Of a stretch of DNA of 39,592 nucleotides, positions 1-10,161 are shown one piece after another. Origin of the DNA: an uncultured Alphaproteobacteria bacterium (GTDB lineage: Bacteria; Pseudomonadota; Alphaproteobacteria; MPNO01; UBA2964); NCBI GenBank assembly GCA_938048165.1, contig CALIBP010000010.1, forward strand, positions 1 through 39,592, written 5' to 3'. Positions within the stretch are counted from its first letter, which is position 1. Every line of letters starts with the position of its first letter. The notes beneath the pieces are model-generated. The model made no database searches, was not told where the DNA came from, and saw nothing but the letters and a program-made list of their open reading frames with translations. A program made the translations under genes and the position numbers.

Positions 1-12
1 TAGACTGTCGGG

Positions 13-759
13 TTATCCGCCATTGGCGTTTTCACCCGGTGTCCGCGGTGCGCCAAAGAATTCTTCTGCTTCTGCCAGACCTGCTGGCGTCCCGATATGG
101 TGCCAGGCACCATCGTGAATAATGCCAAAGAGCCGACCGGATGCCTCCGCCTCATCATAGAGCCGTGTGAGGGAGAACGGTCCCGCCGGAGCATTCGCGA
201 ACAAACGCGGATGCAGCAACTGAACGCCGCTAAACACATAGGGGGCGGTAGCAACGCCGCGCCGTCGCGTGAGAGCGCCGTTATCGTCGCGGCGATAATC
301 ACCAACGCCGTCATACCCCGTTGCCTGTTCTACCGGGTGTAAAAGCAGAAGCGCATCCATCGCCTCATCGCGCCAGAAATCCGCGAGCCGACTTAATGCC
401 GGCTGCGATCCATCTTCCCAGGCGATATCGGCGTTCACGACATAAAAGGGATTGTCGCCAAGGGTTGGGAGTGCTGCCGTCACCCCACCGCCGGTTTCCA
501 AAAGAAGATCAATTTCAGAAGAGAATTTGATCTGCGGCGCTTCGCGGGCTGCCAGATGTTCTTCAATCATATGGCCGAGATAATGAATATTGACCGTCAC
601 AGCGCCGACACCTGCCGCCTGCAAATGATCGAGAGCCCGATCAAGCAGCGTTTTACCAGCGAGCGGCACCAGGGGCTTTGGCAGAGTCTCCGTGATCGGC
701 CGCATGCGCAGCCCGAGCCCGGCGGCAAGCACCATGCAATGTGTCGGGCGCGCCTTCAT
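13..759 (-). CDS. murU: N-acetylmuramate-1-phosphate uridylyltransferase (MurU-like)
   Basis: A 248-residue nucleotidyltransferase. The N-terminus carries the sugar-nucleotidyltransferase signature LAAGLGLRMRPIT (about residues 11-23), followed by a PKPLVPLAGK segment that normally contacts the nucleotide and sugar. Known MurU enzymes convert MurNAc-1-phosphate plus UTP to UDP-MurNAc in peptidoglycan recycling, bypassing de novo MurA/MurB synthesis. The start overlaps the stop of the upstream kinase by 4 bp, so the two are translationally coupled. That pairing (AmgK then MurU) is the main reason to prefer MurU over glucose- or mannose-1-phosphate transferases of the same fold. The gene is complete, ending in TAA. 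It is expected to act in the cytoplasm. Confidence 0.85.
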   Translation of the reverse strand: MKARPTHCMVLAAGLGLRMRPITETLPKPLVPLAGKTLLDRALDHLQAAGVGAVTVNIHYLGHMIEEHLAAREAPQIKFSSEIDLLLETGGGVTAALPTLGDNPFYVVNADIAWEDGSQPALSRLADFWRDEAMDALLLLHPVEQATGYDGVGDYRRDDNGALTRRRGVATAPYVFSGVQLLHPRLFANAPAGPFSLTRLYDEAEASGRLFGIIHDGAWHHIGTPAGLAEAEEFFGAPRTPGENANGG

Positions 760-1769
760 GACGCCCGCAGTGCTTCAGGAACATCGCGATGTTCAGCCGG
801 AATATGATGGCTAAGCCATTCTCTCATCGGCGCAAGATCAGGATGCCGGCAAGCGGATTCTAACAACCGCCACACCCGCGGAATGTGATCGAGATAAATC
901 GGCTTGCCGTCGCGCACACACAGGCGCGTAAAGATACCGACCACCTTGGCATGGCGTTGCGCCCCGAGAACTGCCATCGAGCAATCAAATTCCTCCCGAT
1001 CAAGGTCAGGAAAGGCGGCAAGGTAGCGCGCCTTCACCGCGGCAATAGTGTCGGTGGACACATCCCGTCTGGCATCTTCGATCAAAGAGACAAGGTCATA
1101 GGTCGCTGGTCCGGCCACAGCGTCCTGAAAATCCAGCAAACCGCAAGCAGCAATACCTGTGCGACCCTCGAGCCGCATCAGATTGTCGACGTGATAATCC
1201 CGCAAGACCAGCGTATCAGGAATGCTGTTTCGAATAGACAGAATTGCTTTCCATAGCGCCTGATATTCTTGCGCTTCAGCGGCTGATAACGCCTTGCCAG
1301 TTGCGGCGGGAACAAACCAGTCCGTCAATAAAGCCGCTTCACTCAGAAACTTCTCAACATCATAGAGCGACAGGTTCTCAGGTATCGCCTCGGCCGCCGG
1401 TTTTTGATGCAGATTGATCAACACGTCGGTCGCCAATATGTAAAGCGCTGTCTCGTCCGCACCCGCCGCCAGCAAGCGGGTAAAGGTCGAATCGCCAAAA
1501 TCTTCCAGCAGGATAAATCCCGCCTCGCGATCCTCACCCAGTATCTTCGGCGCGCTATAGCCGAGCCCGGACAGGTGGCGGGCGATGTTTAGAAAGGGGC
1601 CGATATCCTCCTGGGGGGGCGGCGCATCCATCAGCATCGCCTTTCGCCCCATATCCGCAAGACGGTGATATCGGCGGAATGACGCGTCGCCGGTCAGCGC
1701 CATGCGATCAGCATCAGCCCAGCCCTCGCGGGTTAGAAATGCTTCGATAAGGTCGTGCCGCTCAGCCAT
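756..1769 (-). CDS. amgK: Anomeric MurNAc/GlcNAc kinase (AmgK-like phosphotransferase)
   Basis: A 337-residue aminoglycoside-phosphotransferase-fold kinase. The catalytic loop is visible as LRDYHVDNLM (His/Asp/Asn, about residue 190), and the metal-binding motif as LLDFQDAVAGPATYDL some 25 residues later. AmgK proteins phosphorylate the anomeric carbon of recycled MurNAc or GlcNAc, making the substrate of MurU, which lies directly downstream with a 4-bp overlap. The gene overlaps the end of tsaE by 8 bp, so tsaE-amgK-murU read as one operon. Antibiotic modification is unlikely given this context. The length is normal for the family and nothing looks broken. Confidence 0.85.
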   Translation of the reverse strand: MAERHDLIEAFLTREGWADADRMALTGDASFRRYHRLADMGRKAMLMDAPPPQEDIGPFLNIARHLSGLGYSAPKILGEDREAGFILLEDFGDSTFTRLLAAGADETALYILATDVLINLHQKPAAEAIPENLSLYDVEKFLSEAALLTDWFVPAATGKALSAAEAQEYQALWKAILSIRNSIPDTLVLRDYHVDNLMRLEGRTGIAACGLLDFQDAVAGPATYDLVSLIEDARRDVSTDTIAAVKARYLAAFPDLDREEFDCSMAVLGAQRHAKVVGIFTRLCVRDGKPIYLDHIPRVWRLLESACRHPDLAPMREWLSHHIPAEHRDVPEALRAS

Positions 1770-2259
1770 TTTCGGAAAATCCCAACTCTCTTGTCATCCA
1801 GCTGCCGTGCCTCTCTATAGCTATCGTCCGGGCACCTTCATGATCGCCGGATGACAGCGTCAAATGCAAGCGATCGGCGGGCAGATAAGGCCCCATACGC
1901 TCCGGCCATTCGATCAGGCAAACACCGTCGGCAAAGAAATCCTCAACGCCGAGTTCCAGCACGTCCGCTGGCTGATCGATCCGGTACAGATCAATATGGA
2001 ACAGCGAAAATAGCGGGAAGTCATATTGCTGGACCAGGGTGAAGGTTGGGCTGGGAATATCATCAACCGGAACAGCATGCATCGACGCCAGCGCCCGAAT
2101 GGTCGCTCTCGCCAGAACTGTCTTGCCGGTTCCGAGATCTCCCGACAAGCCAATGACGTCACCCGGTTCAAGGATCGTCGCCAAATGCTCAGCAAAATTT
2201 TCCGTTGCCGCGATATCGGCAAGAGTCAGGGAGGTAGTTGCTGTGATGTCATCGGCCAT
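1762..2259 (-). CDS. tsaE: tRNA t6A biosynthesis ATPase TsaE
   Basis: TsaE is the P-loop ATPase that works with TsaB and TsaD to make N6-threonylcarbamoyladenosine at position 37 of ANN-decoding tRNAs. The Walker A motif GDLGTGKTVLAR and the family segment SPTFTLVQQYD followed by FHIDLYRI are present, and the C-terminal LIEWPERM motif is intact. I start it at the ATG giving MADDITATT (165 aa). A longer version beginning at a TTG 45 bp upstream adds a tail without family resemblance. It lies 77 bp after divL and overlaps amgK, which fits the common alphaproteobacterial divL-tsaE-phosphotransferase-nucleotidyltransferase order. Confidence 0.9.
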   Translation of the reverse strand: MADDITATTSLTLADIAATENFAEHLATILEPGDVIGLSGDLGTGKTVLARATIRALASMHAVPVDDIPSPTFTLVQQYDFPLFSLFHIDLYRIDQPADVLELGVEDFFADGVCLIEWPERMGPYLPADRLHLTLSSGDHEGARTIAIERHGSWMTRELGFSENG

Positions 2260-2336
2260 GTTTATGGCTCTGCTTGTACCGGTGGAACCCGAATCCCGCA
2301 ACAAGCGGCGGCGGCCATCGCTTGCGCCCTGCGCCG

Positions 2337-4793
2337 TTAAACCGTGGCCTCTGGCGGTTGAGCTGAGGGTGTCGCCCGTGATGGCAGGGTGCAGATGACC
2401 CGCGTCCCAACCTCTGGTTCGGATTCAAGGGCAACATTACCGCCATGCATTTCGACAAAGCTCTTCACCAGCGACAAGCCCAAACCGGCCCCTGACCGGC
2501 GGGCCTCTTCCGTGGTGCCGCGCTCAAATTTTGCGAATACCCGATCGCGGTCTTCCGGACTAATGCCAACCCCGCTATCACTCGTCGTCAAAACGATTTC
2601 ATCGCCTTGTCGACGTGCCGAGATAATAATTTCACCGTTATCGGGCGTAAACTTGACCGCATTGGACAAGATGTTAAATAGCGCCTGCTTGAGCCGCCTC
2701 TCATCAGCGACCATCGCGCCGATATCGGGCGGACAATCGCATTCTACAGTCAGTTTTTTCTGTCGCGCCCGTTCATGAACCAACCCGAGGACACTATTCA
2801 GCAAGCTGTTGATATCTATTGAGTCGAGCTCGAGGCTCATATGGCCCGCTTCAATCGTTGCCAGATCGAGAATGTCATTGATCAGCAACAGCAGGCGGTT
2901 AGAGGACTCCAAAATACCATTAGAATATTCAGCCTGACGCTCATTGAGATCACCAAAATATTCTCCGCCCAGAATTTCGGTAAAGCCGATGATGGTATTT
3001 AACGGTGTACGAAGCTCATAGGACACGTTGGCAATAAATTCGGATTTGAGCCGGTCGGCGGTTTCCAGCGCCTCATTCCGTTCACGCAATGCCCGTTCCA
3101 TATTGATCGCTGCTGACACGTCGAGGAAGCTCAGTAGCACGGCACCATCAGGGAGCGGCACCGTTGCATAATCAAGCACACTCCTATCGATACGTTTCAT
3201 ACGGCCACTATGGGATTCACGATCTGTCAGAATACCAATCAGCTGTTGCTTGTCGGCATGTTTGGTGTCGTTTTCGCTGATGAGATCGGAAATATGGTTG
3301 GCGATTTCCGAAATATGCGGTTCATTGGCCAGCTCATTGGCAGGAATTTGCCACATGCTGCCGAAGGCAGGGTTTGAAAGACGCAACCGGCCATTTGCAC
3401 CAATCACTGCAACACCCTCGAACAGATTGTCCAAAGTTTCCCGCTGCACAGCAATCAACGTGTTGTAATTGCGCTCCAGCGCCAAGGCGTCGGTTACATC
3501 TTCCCAAAGCAGCAAGAGACCACCGAAGGGATGGGGAATCACAACCGACCGAAGGGTCGTCCCGTCCGGCAAATGAACCATCTCTTCAACTGGTTCAATC
3601 AGCGTCGTGAATAGACGCAGCTGTTCATTTTTAAAAGCCGGAAAATCAGCGAATTCGGGAAGTCTGCGGTCTTCGCGGAGCTGTTCAAGGACTTCGCCCA
3701 TCCGGGGGTTACCCCGCAGCATCACTTCATCCAGACCCCATAGCTGAAGAAAGGCGTTATTGAAAAACTGCAGCGACTGGTCGGCCCCATAAATCGCGAT
3801 CGCGGTACCAAGATTTTGTAAAATGACTTCCTGGCCAGCGACGTGACGTGACAGAGCGGCCTGCACCTCGTCGACTAGGGTAAGATCGAGAGCGAACCCG
3901 GCCGTGCCGCCAGAGGCGCCCATCGGTGTTTCAATCAATTCAACAAAGTGACGGGTGCCCCCCATAACGACATGCTGTCGTTCACTTTGTGGGCTACCCT
4001 GCGATGCCGCGCGTTCCGCAAGATCCCTGGCGCTCTGGAGACCCGTGCCCGCTGAAATTTCAGGCAACAGATCAGCACCAAGACCATCTTCTGCATCTAC
4101 TGCCTCGCGATAGGCTTTATTGGCGTATTTGAGTTTCTGCTGCGCGTCCCGCATCCAAACCGGAACAGGCAAAGCATCAAGCAGGTCATGCATCTGCGCC
4201 GCATCAGTCGATAGACGTTCAACCCGGGCGGCGTCCACCGTGCGATCCGACACCAGCATTACCGCAGTGCCAGTGGCATCGGCCACCACGCTGTCCCCGC
4301 GTACAGAGAATGTTCTTGATAAGTCAGCGGACTTTACAGGAAGAAGAAAAGGGCGGCGCTCATGACGAAGCGAATGGACCGCCTCTTTTAGGGTCACGGC
4401 ATCTTCAGGCTGCAACTGCTCGAGGAATTTTGAAAACTGATTACGGCTGGAGCTTTCAATATCGAGAGCGGAGGCGAAACCCGCCGAGACAATCTCACTC
4501 TCTCGGTCAAAGGGCCAAAGAATTGCCTGCTCTTGGCGCAACAAGGTCGTTGCCTCGTGCAAAGCAAGCTCAGAACCCAGCGCTTCATTTCGGGCGATCA
4601 ACCGTTTGGCCTTGGCGGCGTAAAACAGTGCGGCAGCCGTAGCGACAATAAAGGCGACCGCAAAAACCACGACGAGTGGTCCTGGCACCAATGAGGACGA
4701 CGTAGAGGTTACCTGAGCCAGTGCAGGGCTAACCATACTGCTCAGCATGATGATGATGCCGGTCATTCGCCAGCGAAAACACTTAACTCGCAT
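2337..4793 (-). CDS. divL: DivL-type PAS-domain pseudo-histidine kinase (Tyr at phospho-site)
   Basis: An 818-residue multi-PAS sensor. It has a hydrophobic N-terminal signal (about 10-26), a membrane helix (about 38-58), then PAS-like segments (roughly 205-310, 325-435 and 445-560) before a kinase core. The dimerisation helix reads FIANVSYELRTPLN, with Tyr592 where ordinary kinases have the phospho-accepting His. The ATPase half looks complete: N-box NILSNAVKFTP, G1 DSGVGI, G2 GAGLGLSL. Tyr at this position is the hallmark of DivL, which in Caulobacter binds DivK~P and controls the CckA-ChpT-CtrA phosphorelay rather than acting as a normal kinase. It sits between ahcY and tsaE on the same strand. 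An ordinary histidine kinase is excluded by the missing His. Confidence 0.88.
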   Translation of the reverse strand: MRVKCFRWRMTGIIIMLSSMVSPALAQVTSTSSSLVPGPLVVVFAVAFIVATAAALFYAAKAKRLIARNEALGSELALHEATTLLRQEQAILWPFDRESEIVSAGFASALDIESSSRNQFSKFLEQLQPEDAVTLKEAVHSLRHERRPFLLPVKSADLSRTFSVRGDSVVADATGTAVMLVSDRTVDAARVERLSTDAAQMHDLLDALPVPVWMRDAQQKLKYANKAYREAVDAEDGLGADLLPEISAGTGLQSARDLAERAASQGSPQSERQHVVMGGTRHFVELIETPMGASGGTAGFALDLTLVDEVQAALSRHVAGQEVILQNLGTAIAIYGADQSLQFFNNAFLQLWGLDEVMLRGNPRMGEVLEQLREDRRLPEFADFPAFKNEQLRLFTTLIEPVEEMVHLPDGTTLRSVVIPHPFGGLLLLWEDVTDALALERNYNTLIAVQRETLDNLFEGVAVIGANGRLRLSNPAFGSMWQIPANELANEPHISEIANHISDLISENDTKHADKQQLIGILTDRESHSGRMKRIDRSVLDYATVPLPDGAVLLSFLDVSAAINMERALRERNEALETADRLKSEFIANVSYELRTPLNTIIGFTEILGGEYFGDLNERQAEYSNGILESSNRLLLLINDILDLATIEAGHMSLELDSIDINSLLNSVLGLVHERARQKKLTVECDCPPDIGAMVADERRLKQALFNILSNAVKFTPDNGEIIISARRQGDEIVLTTSDSGVGISPEDRDRVFAKFERGTTEEARRSGAGLGLSLVKSFVEMHGGNVALESEPEVGTRVICTLPSRATPSAQPPEATV

Positions 4794-4827
4794 CCCCTGT
4801 AACCCCTTTTCAGGTGATCGCGATCAA

Positions 4828-4857
4828 GGACTTCGGTACCTTTAAGCACCGAAGTCC
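4828..4857 (-). terminator. Perfect hairpin between ahcY and divL
   Basis: A 10-bp perfect inverted repeat (GGACTTCGGT at 4828-4837 and ACCGAAGTCC at 4848-4857) with a 10-nt loop starts 7 bp past the ahcY stop. The T-tract after it on the minus strand is poor, so it may be a weak or Rho-assisted terminator, or an mRNA 3'-end stabiliser. Confidence 0.6.
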
Positions 4858-4864
4858 CAACACG

Positions 4865-6175
<1,311 letters not shown>

Positions 6176-6184
6176 TTACAGATG

Positions 6185-6222
6185 GCTTTATCCACCCCCC
6201 TGCGGGAACAAGTCGATAAAGC
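6185..6222 (-). promoter_or_regulatory. Stem-loop in the ahcY leader
   Basis: An 8-bp perfect inverted repeat (GCTTTATC 6185-6192, GATAAAGC 6215-6222) encloses a 22-nt loop that itself contains CCC-GCA-GGG on the minus strand. It lies 25-62 bp upstream of the ahcY ATG, inside the likely 5' UTR. I could not match it to the conserved core of the SAH, SAM-II or SAM/SAH riboswitches from memory, so its function is open. Confidence 0.4.
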
Positions 6223-6294
6223 TGACACAGTGGAAACGCGCGCCGTATAGCAGTCAAATGCGCTAAATTGCAAGGGTTTTAGCAAATTGATGCT

Positions 6295-6561
6295 CTACTC
6301 TTCGTCAAACCGACCCTTTACCAACGCGACAAGTGCCACAAGCCCTGCCTCGGCATCGCTCCCTGCCGACGAAATCGAAATTTCTGTACCAGGTCCTGCC
6401 GCCAGCATCATGAGCCCCATAATGGACAAAGCCGATACTTTTAGACCCGATGCCTCAACCGTAATCTCGGCGTCAAATTGCTCGGCAAGTTGGGCAAACT
6501 TCGCTGCAGCCCGGGCATGCAGGCCGCGCTGATTTATAATCGTCACTCTTTCCTGAAACAC
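6295..6561 (-). CDS. ptsH: HPr-family phosphocarrier protein
   Basis: An 88-residue HPr. The active-site His15 sits in RGLHARAAAKF and the regulatory Ser46 in VSALSIMGLM, both at canonical positions. It can therefore accept phosphate from PTS enzyme I on His15 and be phosphorylated by HPr kinase on Ser46. It follows the EIIA-Man gene with a 49-bp gap, and no sugar-permease (EIIB/EIIC) gene is nearby. The system is therefore the regulatory PTS known from many alphaproteobacteria rather than a sugar transporter. Enzyme I must be encoded elsewhere. The gene ends with TAG at the normal family length, evidence that TAG is used as a stop in this genome. Confidence 0.95.
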   Translation of the reverse strand: MFQERVTIINQRGLHARAAAKFAQLAEQFDAEITVEASGLKVSALSIMGLMMLAAGPGTEISISSAGSDAEAGLVALVALVKGRFDEE

Positions 6562-6610
6562 TCAAAATCCGATTTGTTTGGGTTAGCGCAGACGTCTCAA
6601 ACAACAGCAC

Positions 6611-7027
6611 TCAGGACTGTTTGCGATCAGCGAGAAGTTTGGATGCCACGCTTATATATTTTTTTCCGGCCTCCTGCGCATCCGTTACCGCATCATCAAG
6701 GGATTGCGATTGTCGAGCGCGCGCTAATTGAATCAGCATCGGCAGATTGACACCAGCGATCACTTCAACTTGCCGTTGCCCTTCGCCCATTACCGAAATA
6801 GCAAGGTTCGAAGGCGTGCCACCAAACATATCTGTCAGCAAAATAACGCCGTCGCCCCCCTCAACACTTTTGACCGCTTCAAGAATATCGGATCGACGCT
6901 TTTCCATATCATCTTCCGGCTCGATACAGATCGTCGCTATTTGTTCCTGTTCGCCAACGATATGAACCATTGCGCTGAGAAATTCGTCGGCGAGCCGGCC
7001 ATGGGTAACAAGGACTAGTCCAATCAT
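6611..7027 (-). CDS. PTS EIIA component, mannose-family (regulatory)
   Basis: A 138-residue EIIA of the mannose/fructose family. The N-terminus MIGLVLVTHGRLADEFL holds the phospho-accepting His9, and LLTDMFGGTPSNLA is the conserved central segment. In a permease-less PTS it receives phosphate from HPr and serves as a regulatory output. I use the ATG at 7027; a TTG two codons earlier would almost touch the rapZ stop. The gene lies directly after rapZ and before HPr in one run of minus-strand genes, so co-transcription with hprK and rapZ is likely. Confidence 0.92.
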   Translation of the reverse strand: MIGLVLVTHGRLADEFLSAMVHIVGEQEQIATICIEPEDDMEKRRSDILEAVKSVEGGDGVILLTDMFGGTPSNLAISVMGEGQRQVEVIAGVNLPMLIQLARARQSQSLDDAVTDAQEAGKKYISVASKLLADRKQS

Positions 7028-7033
7028 GAGCAA

Positions 7034-7975
7034 TCAACTCTTTTCGCTGCGAGTTTCAGCGTCGTGCAACTCCCGATGCATTACACCCGCATGTTGGCCG
7101 TTTTTGCTAAGCCACGCCACAAGTTCTTCCGCCACGAAAACCGAGCGGTGTTGCCCGCCCGTACAGCCAACAGCAATTGTAAGATAGCTTTTGCCTTCAT
7201 TTTGAAAACGCGGCAAGAGCGGTTGCAACAATCCGGTTAGGGACTGAAAAAATTCCGCAAAGCCTGGATCGTCCGATACAAATTTAGCAACCCGCCGGTC
7301 CAGCCCTGTTAGAGGTCTGAGGGCTTCATCATAATGAGGATTAGCCAAAAACCGTGCGTCAAAAACCAAATCGGCTTCGCGCGGTATGCCATTGCGATAG
7401 GAAAACGACATAACGAAAACAGCAAAAGAGGCTTCGACATCCAGCGCAAAATGACCTTTCAACAATCGCCGCAGATCATTGAGAGAGAGTTGTGATGTGT
7501 CGATGACCAAATCTGCACGCCCCCTTAGAGGCACCACCGACCGTCTTTCATGTTTAATACCATCCATCACGGGCCGGTCGGCGGCCAAAGGGTGCCGTCG
7601 GCGCGTTTCCGTAAATCGGCGCTGCAACACCTCATCATCGCAATCGAGAAAAACCAGTCGAGCGTCCAGATCGACACGGGCGATGAGCGTATCGATTTCA
7701 TAAAGGAACTGTTCGACACCAAAATCCCGGGTACGAACATCAATGCCAATGGCGAGAGGTCGACGGTTTGAGAGCGCCGGGGCCACGACACTTGGCAGCA
7801 GGGTGAGCGGTAAATTATCAACCGCTTCATAGCCAAGATCTTCCAAAATCTTCAACGTCGTCGAGCGCCCAGCACCAGAGATCCCGGTCACCAGCAAAAC
7901 GGGGGTCCTGTCAGATGCTTCCCCAAGGACGGCATCATTCCCAGAACCAGAGACATTGTTTGCAGTGATGGTCAT
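7034..7975 (-). CDS. rapZ: RNase adapter protein RapZ (P-loop)
   Basis: A 313-residue RapZ/YvcJ-family protein. The Walker A region is GISGAGRSTTLKILEDLGYE, with Arg in place of the usual Lys, a variant I believe is common in alphaproteobacteria. The following VDNLPLTLLP and the C-terminal GCTGGQHRSVF are strong family signatures. In E. coli RapZ targets a small RNA for RNase E cleavage and senses glucosamine-6-phosphate; the alphaproteobacterial role is less clear. Its position between HPr kinase and EIIA-Man matches the conserved regulatory PTS cluster. Whether the substituted P-loop binds nucleotide is unknown. Confidence 0.93.
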   Translation of the reverse strand: MTITANNVSGSGNDAVLGEASDRTPVLLVTGISGAGRSTTLKILEDLGYEAVDNLPLTLLPSVVAPALSNRRPLAIGIDVRTRDFGVEQFLYEIDTLIARVDLDARLVFLDCDDEVLQRRFTETRRRHPLAADRPVMDGIKHERRSVVPLRGRADLVIDTSQLSLNDLRRLLKGHFALDVEASFAVFVMSFSYRNGIPREADLVFDARFLANPHYDEALRPLTGLDRRVAKFVSDDPGFAEFFQSLTGLLQPLLPRFQNEGKSYLTIAVGCTGGQHRSVFVAEELVAWLSKNGQHAGVMHRELHDAETRSEKS

Positions 7976-8044
7976 TTTCGGGCGCTACTATTGCTCTTTG
8001 CCTCAAGATCGGCAAGCAATCTCATCACGCCGCTGGCGTCGGCG

Positions 8045-8473
8045 TCACGCCAGCCGTCCCGCCAAGAACCGAACCTTCGCCGGACAGGATGCATCAAACG
8101 CATGTAGCCGATGCAGCGGCAAGGATTGCCCAGTAAGATCACAACAGGCTGGCTCCGGTAAACGAGCAACATCATCTCGCGGGACGAGATCAATCACCAA
8201 CTGGATGCTAGCAGATTGTTTATAAGACATGTCAAAAATACCGACCCCCCGGATCTCGATTTTTCCGCGCAAAACGTCAGGCGCACTGGCCAATAAAGAG
8301 CCCGCCTCCCCAGACAACACGACCTGGTCATCGGCCACGAGGTCAGCGCCGTCGTAGATGAGGCGGAGAGCGAGATCAGATTTACCACTGCCCGAAGGAC
8401 CGCGAATCAAAACACCCACCTCTCTTATCGCCACACAGCTTGCATGAACGAGTATTTTCCCGTCCGCGCTCAT
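8045..8473 (-). CDS. hprK: HPr kinase/phosphorylase, short alphaproteobacterial form
   Basis: A 142-residue protein containing only the catalytic domain of HPr kinase; the N-terminal half found in Firmicutes enzymes is absent, as is usual in alphaproteobacteria. The P-loop GPSGSGKSDLALRLI and the acidic segment LVADDQVVL are clear, and the signature RGKIEIRGVGIFDM follows. It would phosphorylate and dephosphorylate Ser46 of the HPr three genes downstream. The ATG overlaps the chvG stop by 4 bp (ATGA), so translation is coupled to the sensor kinase. This supports a functional tie between carbon status and ChvG/ChvI. Confidence 0.92.
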   Translation of the reverse strand: MSADGKILVHASCVAIREVGVLIRGPSGSGKSDLALRLIYDGADLVADDQVVLSGEAGSLLASAPDVLRGKIEIRGVGIFDMSYKQSASIQLVIDLVPRDDVARLPEPACCDLTGQSLPLHRLHAFDASCPAKVRFLAGRLA

Positions 8474-10155
8474 GACACTGGAAACCGAACATTGAAACGG
8501 GCGCCAAGGACCTTGCCATGCAGGTCAGTCCGGTTTTCGGCCTGGATCTTACCCTGATGCGCGGCGACAATTTGACGGGAAATACTCAGCCCTAACCCCG
8601 AATGCGTTCCAAACTGTTCAGATTCCGGCCGTTCGCTATAAAACCGGTCAAATATTTTTTCCAAACTACCCGCCGGTATCCCTGGCCCTTCATCTTCGAT
8701 GGTCGCAACCACCCAACCTCCTTCACGGCCAATCCTGACCATGACCAGGCCATCGGGTGGACTAAAGGAAAACGCATTGCTAATCAGGTTTTGCAGAACC
8801 TGAACAATACGTCCTTCATTTCCAAGAATTCTGAAAGGCCCTTTGGATGTTTCTTCAAAGGCAATTTTCCGGTCACCGTGGCTCCCGGAAGTCACATGCA
8901 CTTCGACCAGGGCGGCCAGTAGCCGGTTGAGTTCAATCTTGTCAGATTCATCGCGCGATAGTTCCGCATCCAGCCGCGAGGCATCCGATATATCCGAGAT
9001 AAGACGGTCAAGCCTTTTAACATCGTCCTGGATGATATCCATCAGACGGCGTTGCTGGCCTAAATCATCGATACGAGCCGCCGTTTCTACGGCGCTCCGG
9101 AGCGACGTTAGAGGATTCTTTAGCTCATGCGCCACATCTGCCGCGAAGCTTTCAATAGCATCGAGGCGCTGCGTCAGAGCGTCAGTCATCGCGTTCAAAT
9201 CTGCCGCCAGGTCGCCTATTTCATCGTTGCGCCCGGTAAATTCAGGCATCGACCGAACCTGCCCGGGGGCGCTTCTCACCTTGTCTGCTGCCGCCGCGAG
9301 CCGCCGCAACGGACGGACAATTGTATTGCCAAGATAAACTGACAGCAAAACGGTGACACAAAGAGCGATTCCAAAAATCGTCAAAATATCAACACGGACC
9401 GACCGTACCGCCTCGTCAATCATTGTGCCGTCACGGGCCACAAACACCGCACCGATAACCTGTTTGAAACGCTGGACTGGCACCGCAACACCGATCACCA
9501 ATCGATCCGCGTCGTCAACCCGAAGGGCAGAAGCGGAGACCCCTTCGAGCGCTCGAGCAACCTCCTCATAATCGGCTGCCCGTTGATCTGCCCGCTCCTC
9601 ATATAAAGGTAACCCTCTGCCGGGCAGCCACCCGATGATCTTGTTGTAGGCACGGTCAAACAGATTACCGACTGATGTTTCCAAATCGGGTGGCGGCAGC
9701 GCGCTGACCGTAATCGAAGCACCCTGTGATCCCAGTAACGTACGGCTGTCCGCGACCAGAAGACCATCTTGATCAAACAATCTGGTCCGGTTTTTTGTTG
9801 GGGTAACCAATCTCCGCAACATCGTAGACGCGATCGCCCCTTGCAGTTCGGTCGTGCCATCTGGACGGGTACCGTAAGCGCCTTCAGCAAGCGCTTCGGC
9901 AAAAATTTCGCCCTGTGTTCTCAGGGCCTGTACTTCGGAAGCGATCAGGTTTTGTTCATAGCGTCCGAGATACAGCAGACCCGCCAACAGGATCGCCAGC
10001 GCCAGAACATTGACAACGAGAATTCTGCGCGTGAGAGGAGACAGAAAACCACGACGCGAAACCCGAGCCGTTTCTGACAGCTCGGGATCAGCGTCCGCAG
10101 AGATTTGTGTTTTACGCTCCCTATTCTCCGCGCTGAGATTAAGTCTCAGCGCCAA
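8470..10155 (-). CDS. chvG: ChvG-like sensor histidine kinase
   Basis: A 561-residue inner-membrane kinase with membrane helices at about 43-64 and 255-278 that bracket a periplasmic domain of about 190 residues. Next come a HAMP segment, a HisKA helix with His343 in FAADVAHELKNPLTSL, and an intact ATPase domain (NLISNAFSFSP, DEGPGIP, HSGLGLSIS). ChvG (ExoS in Sinorhizobium) phosphorylates ChvI in response to acid and envelope stress, controlling envelope, exopolysaccharide and central carbon genes. It lies 6 bp after chvI and overlaps hprK by 4 bp, the arrangement seen in many alphaproteobacteria. The assignment rests on this synteny plus domain order. Confidence 0.9.
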   Translation of the reverse strand: MALRLNLSAENRERKTQISADADPELSETARVSRRGFLSPLTRRILVVNVLALAILLAGLLYLGRYEQNLIASEVQALRTQGEIFAEALAEGAYGTRPDGTTELQGAIASTMLRRLVTPTKNRTRLFDQDGLLVADSRTLLGSQGASITVSALPPPDLETSVGNLFDRAYNKIIGWLPGRGLPLYEERADQRAADYEEVARALEGVSASALRVDDADRLVIGVAVPVQRFKQVIGAVFVARDGTMIDEAVRSVRVDILTIFGIALCVTVLLSVYLGNTIVRPLRRLAAAADKVRSAPGQVRSMPEFTGRNDEIGDLAADLNAMTDALTQRLDAIESFAADVAHELKNPLTSLRSAVETAARIDDLGQQRRLMDIIQDDVKRLDRLISDISDASRLDAELSRDESDKIELNRLLAALVEVHVTSGSHGDRKIAFEETSKGPFRILGNEGRIVQVLQNLISNAFSFSPPDGLVMVRIGREGGWVVATIEDEGPGIPAGSLEKIFDRFYSERPESEQFGTHSGLGLSISRQIVAAHQGKIQAENRTDLHGKVLGARFNVRFPVS

Positions 10156-10161
10156 CCGAAT

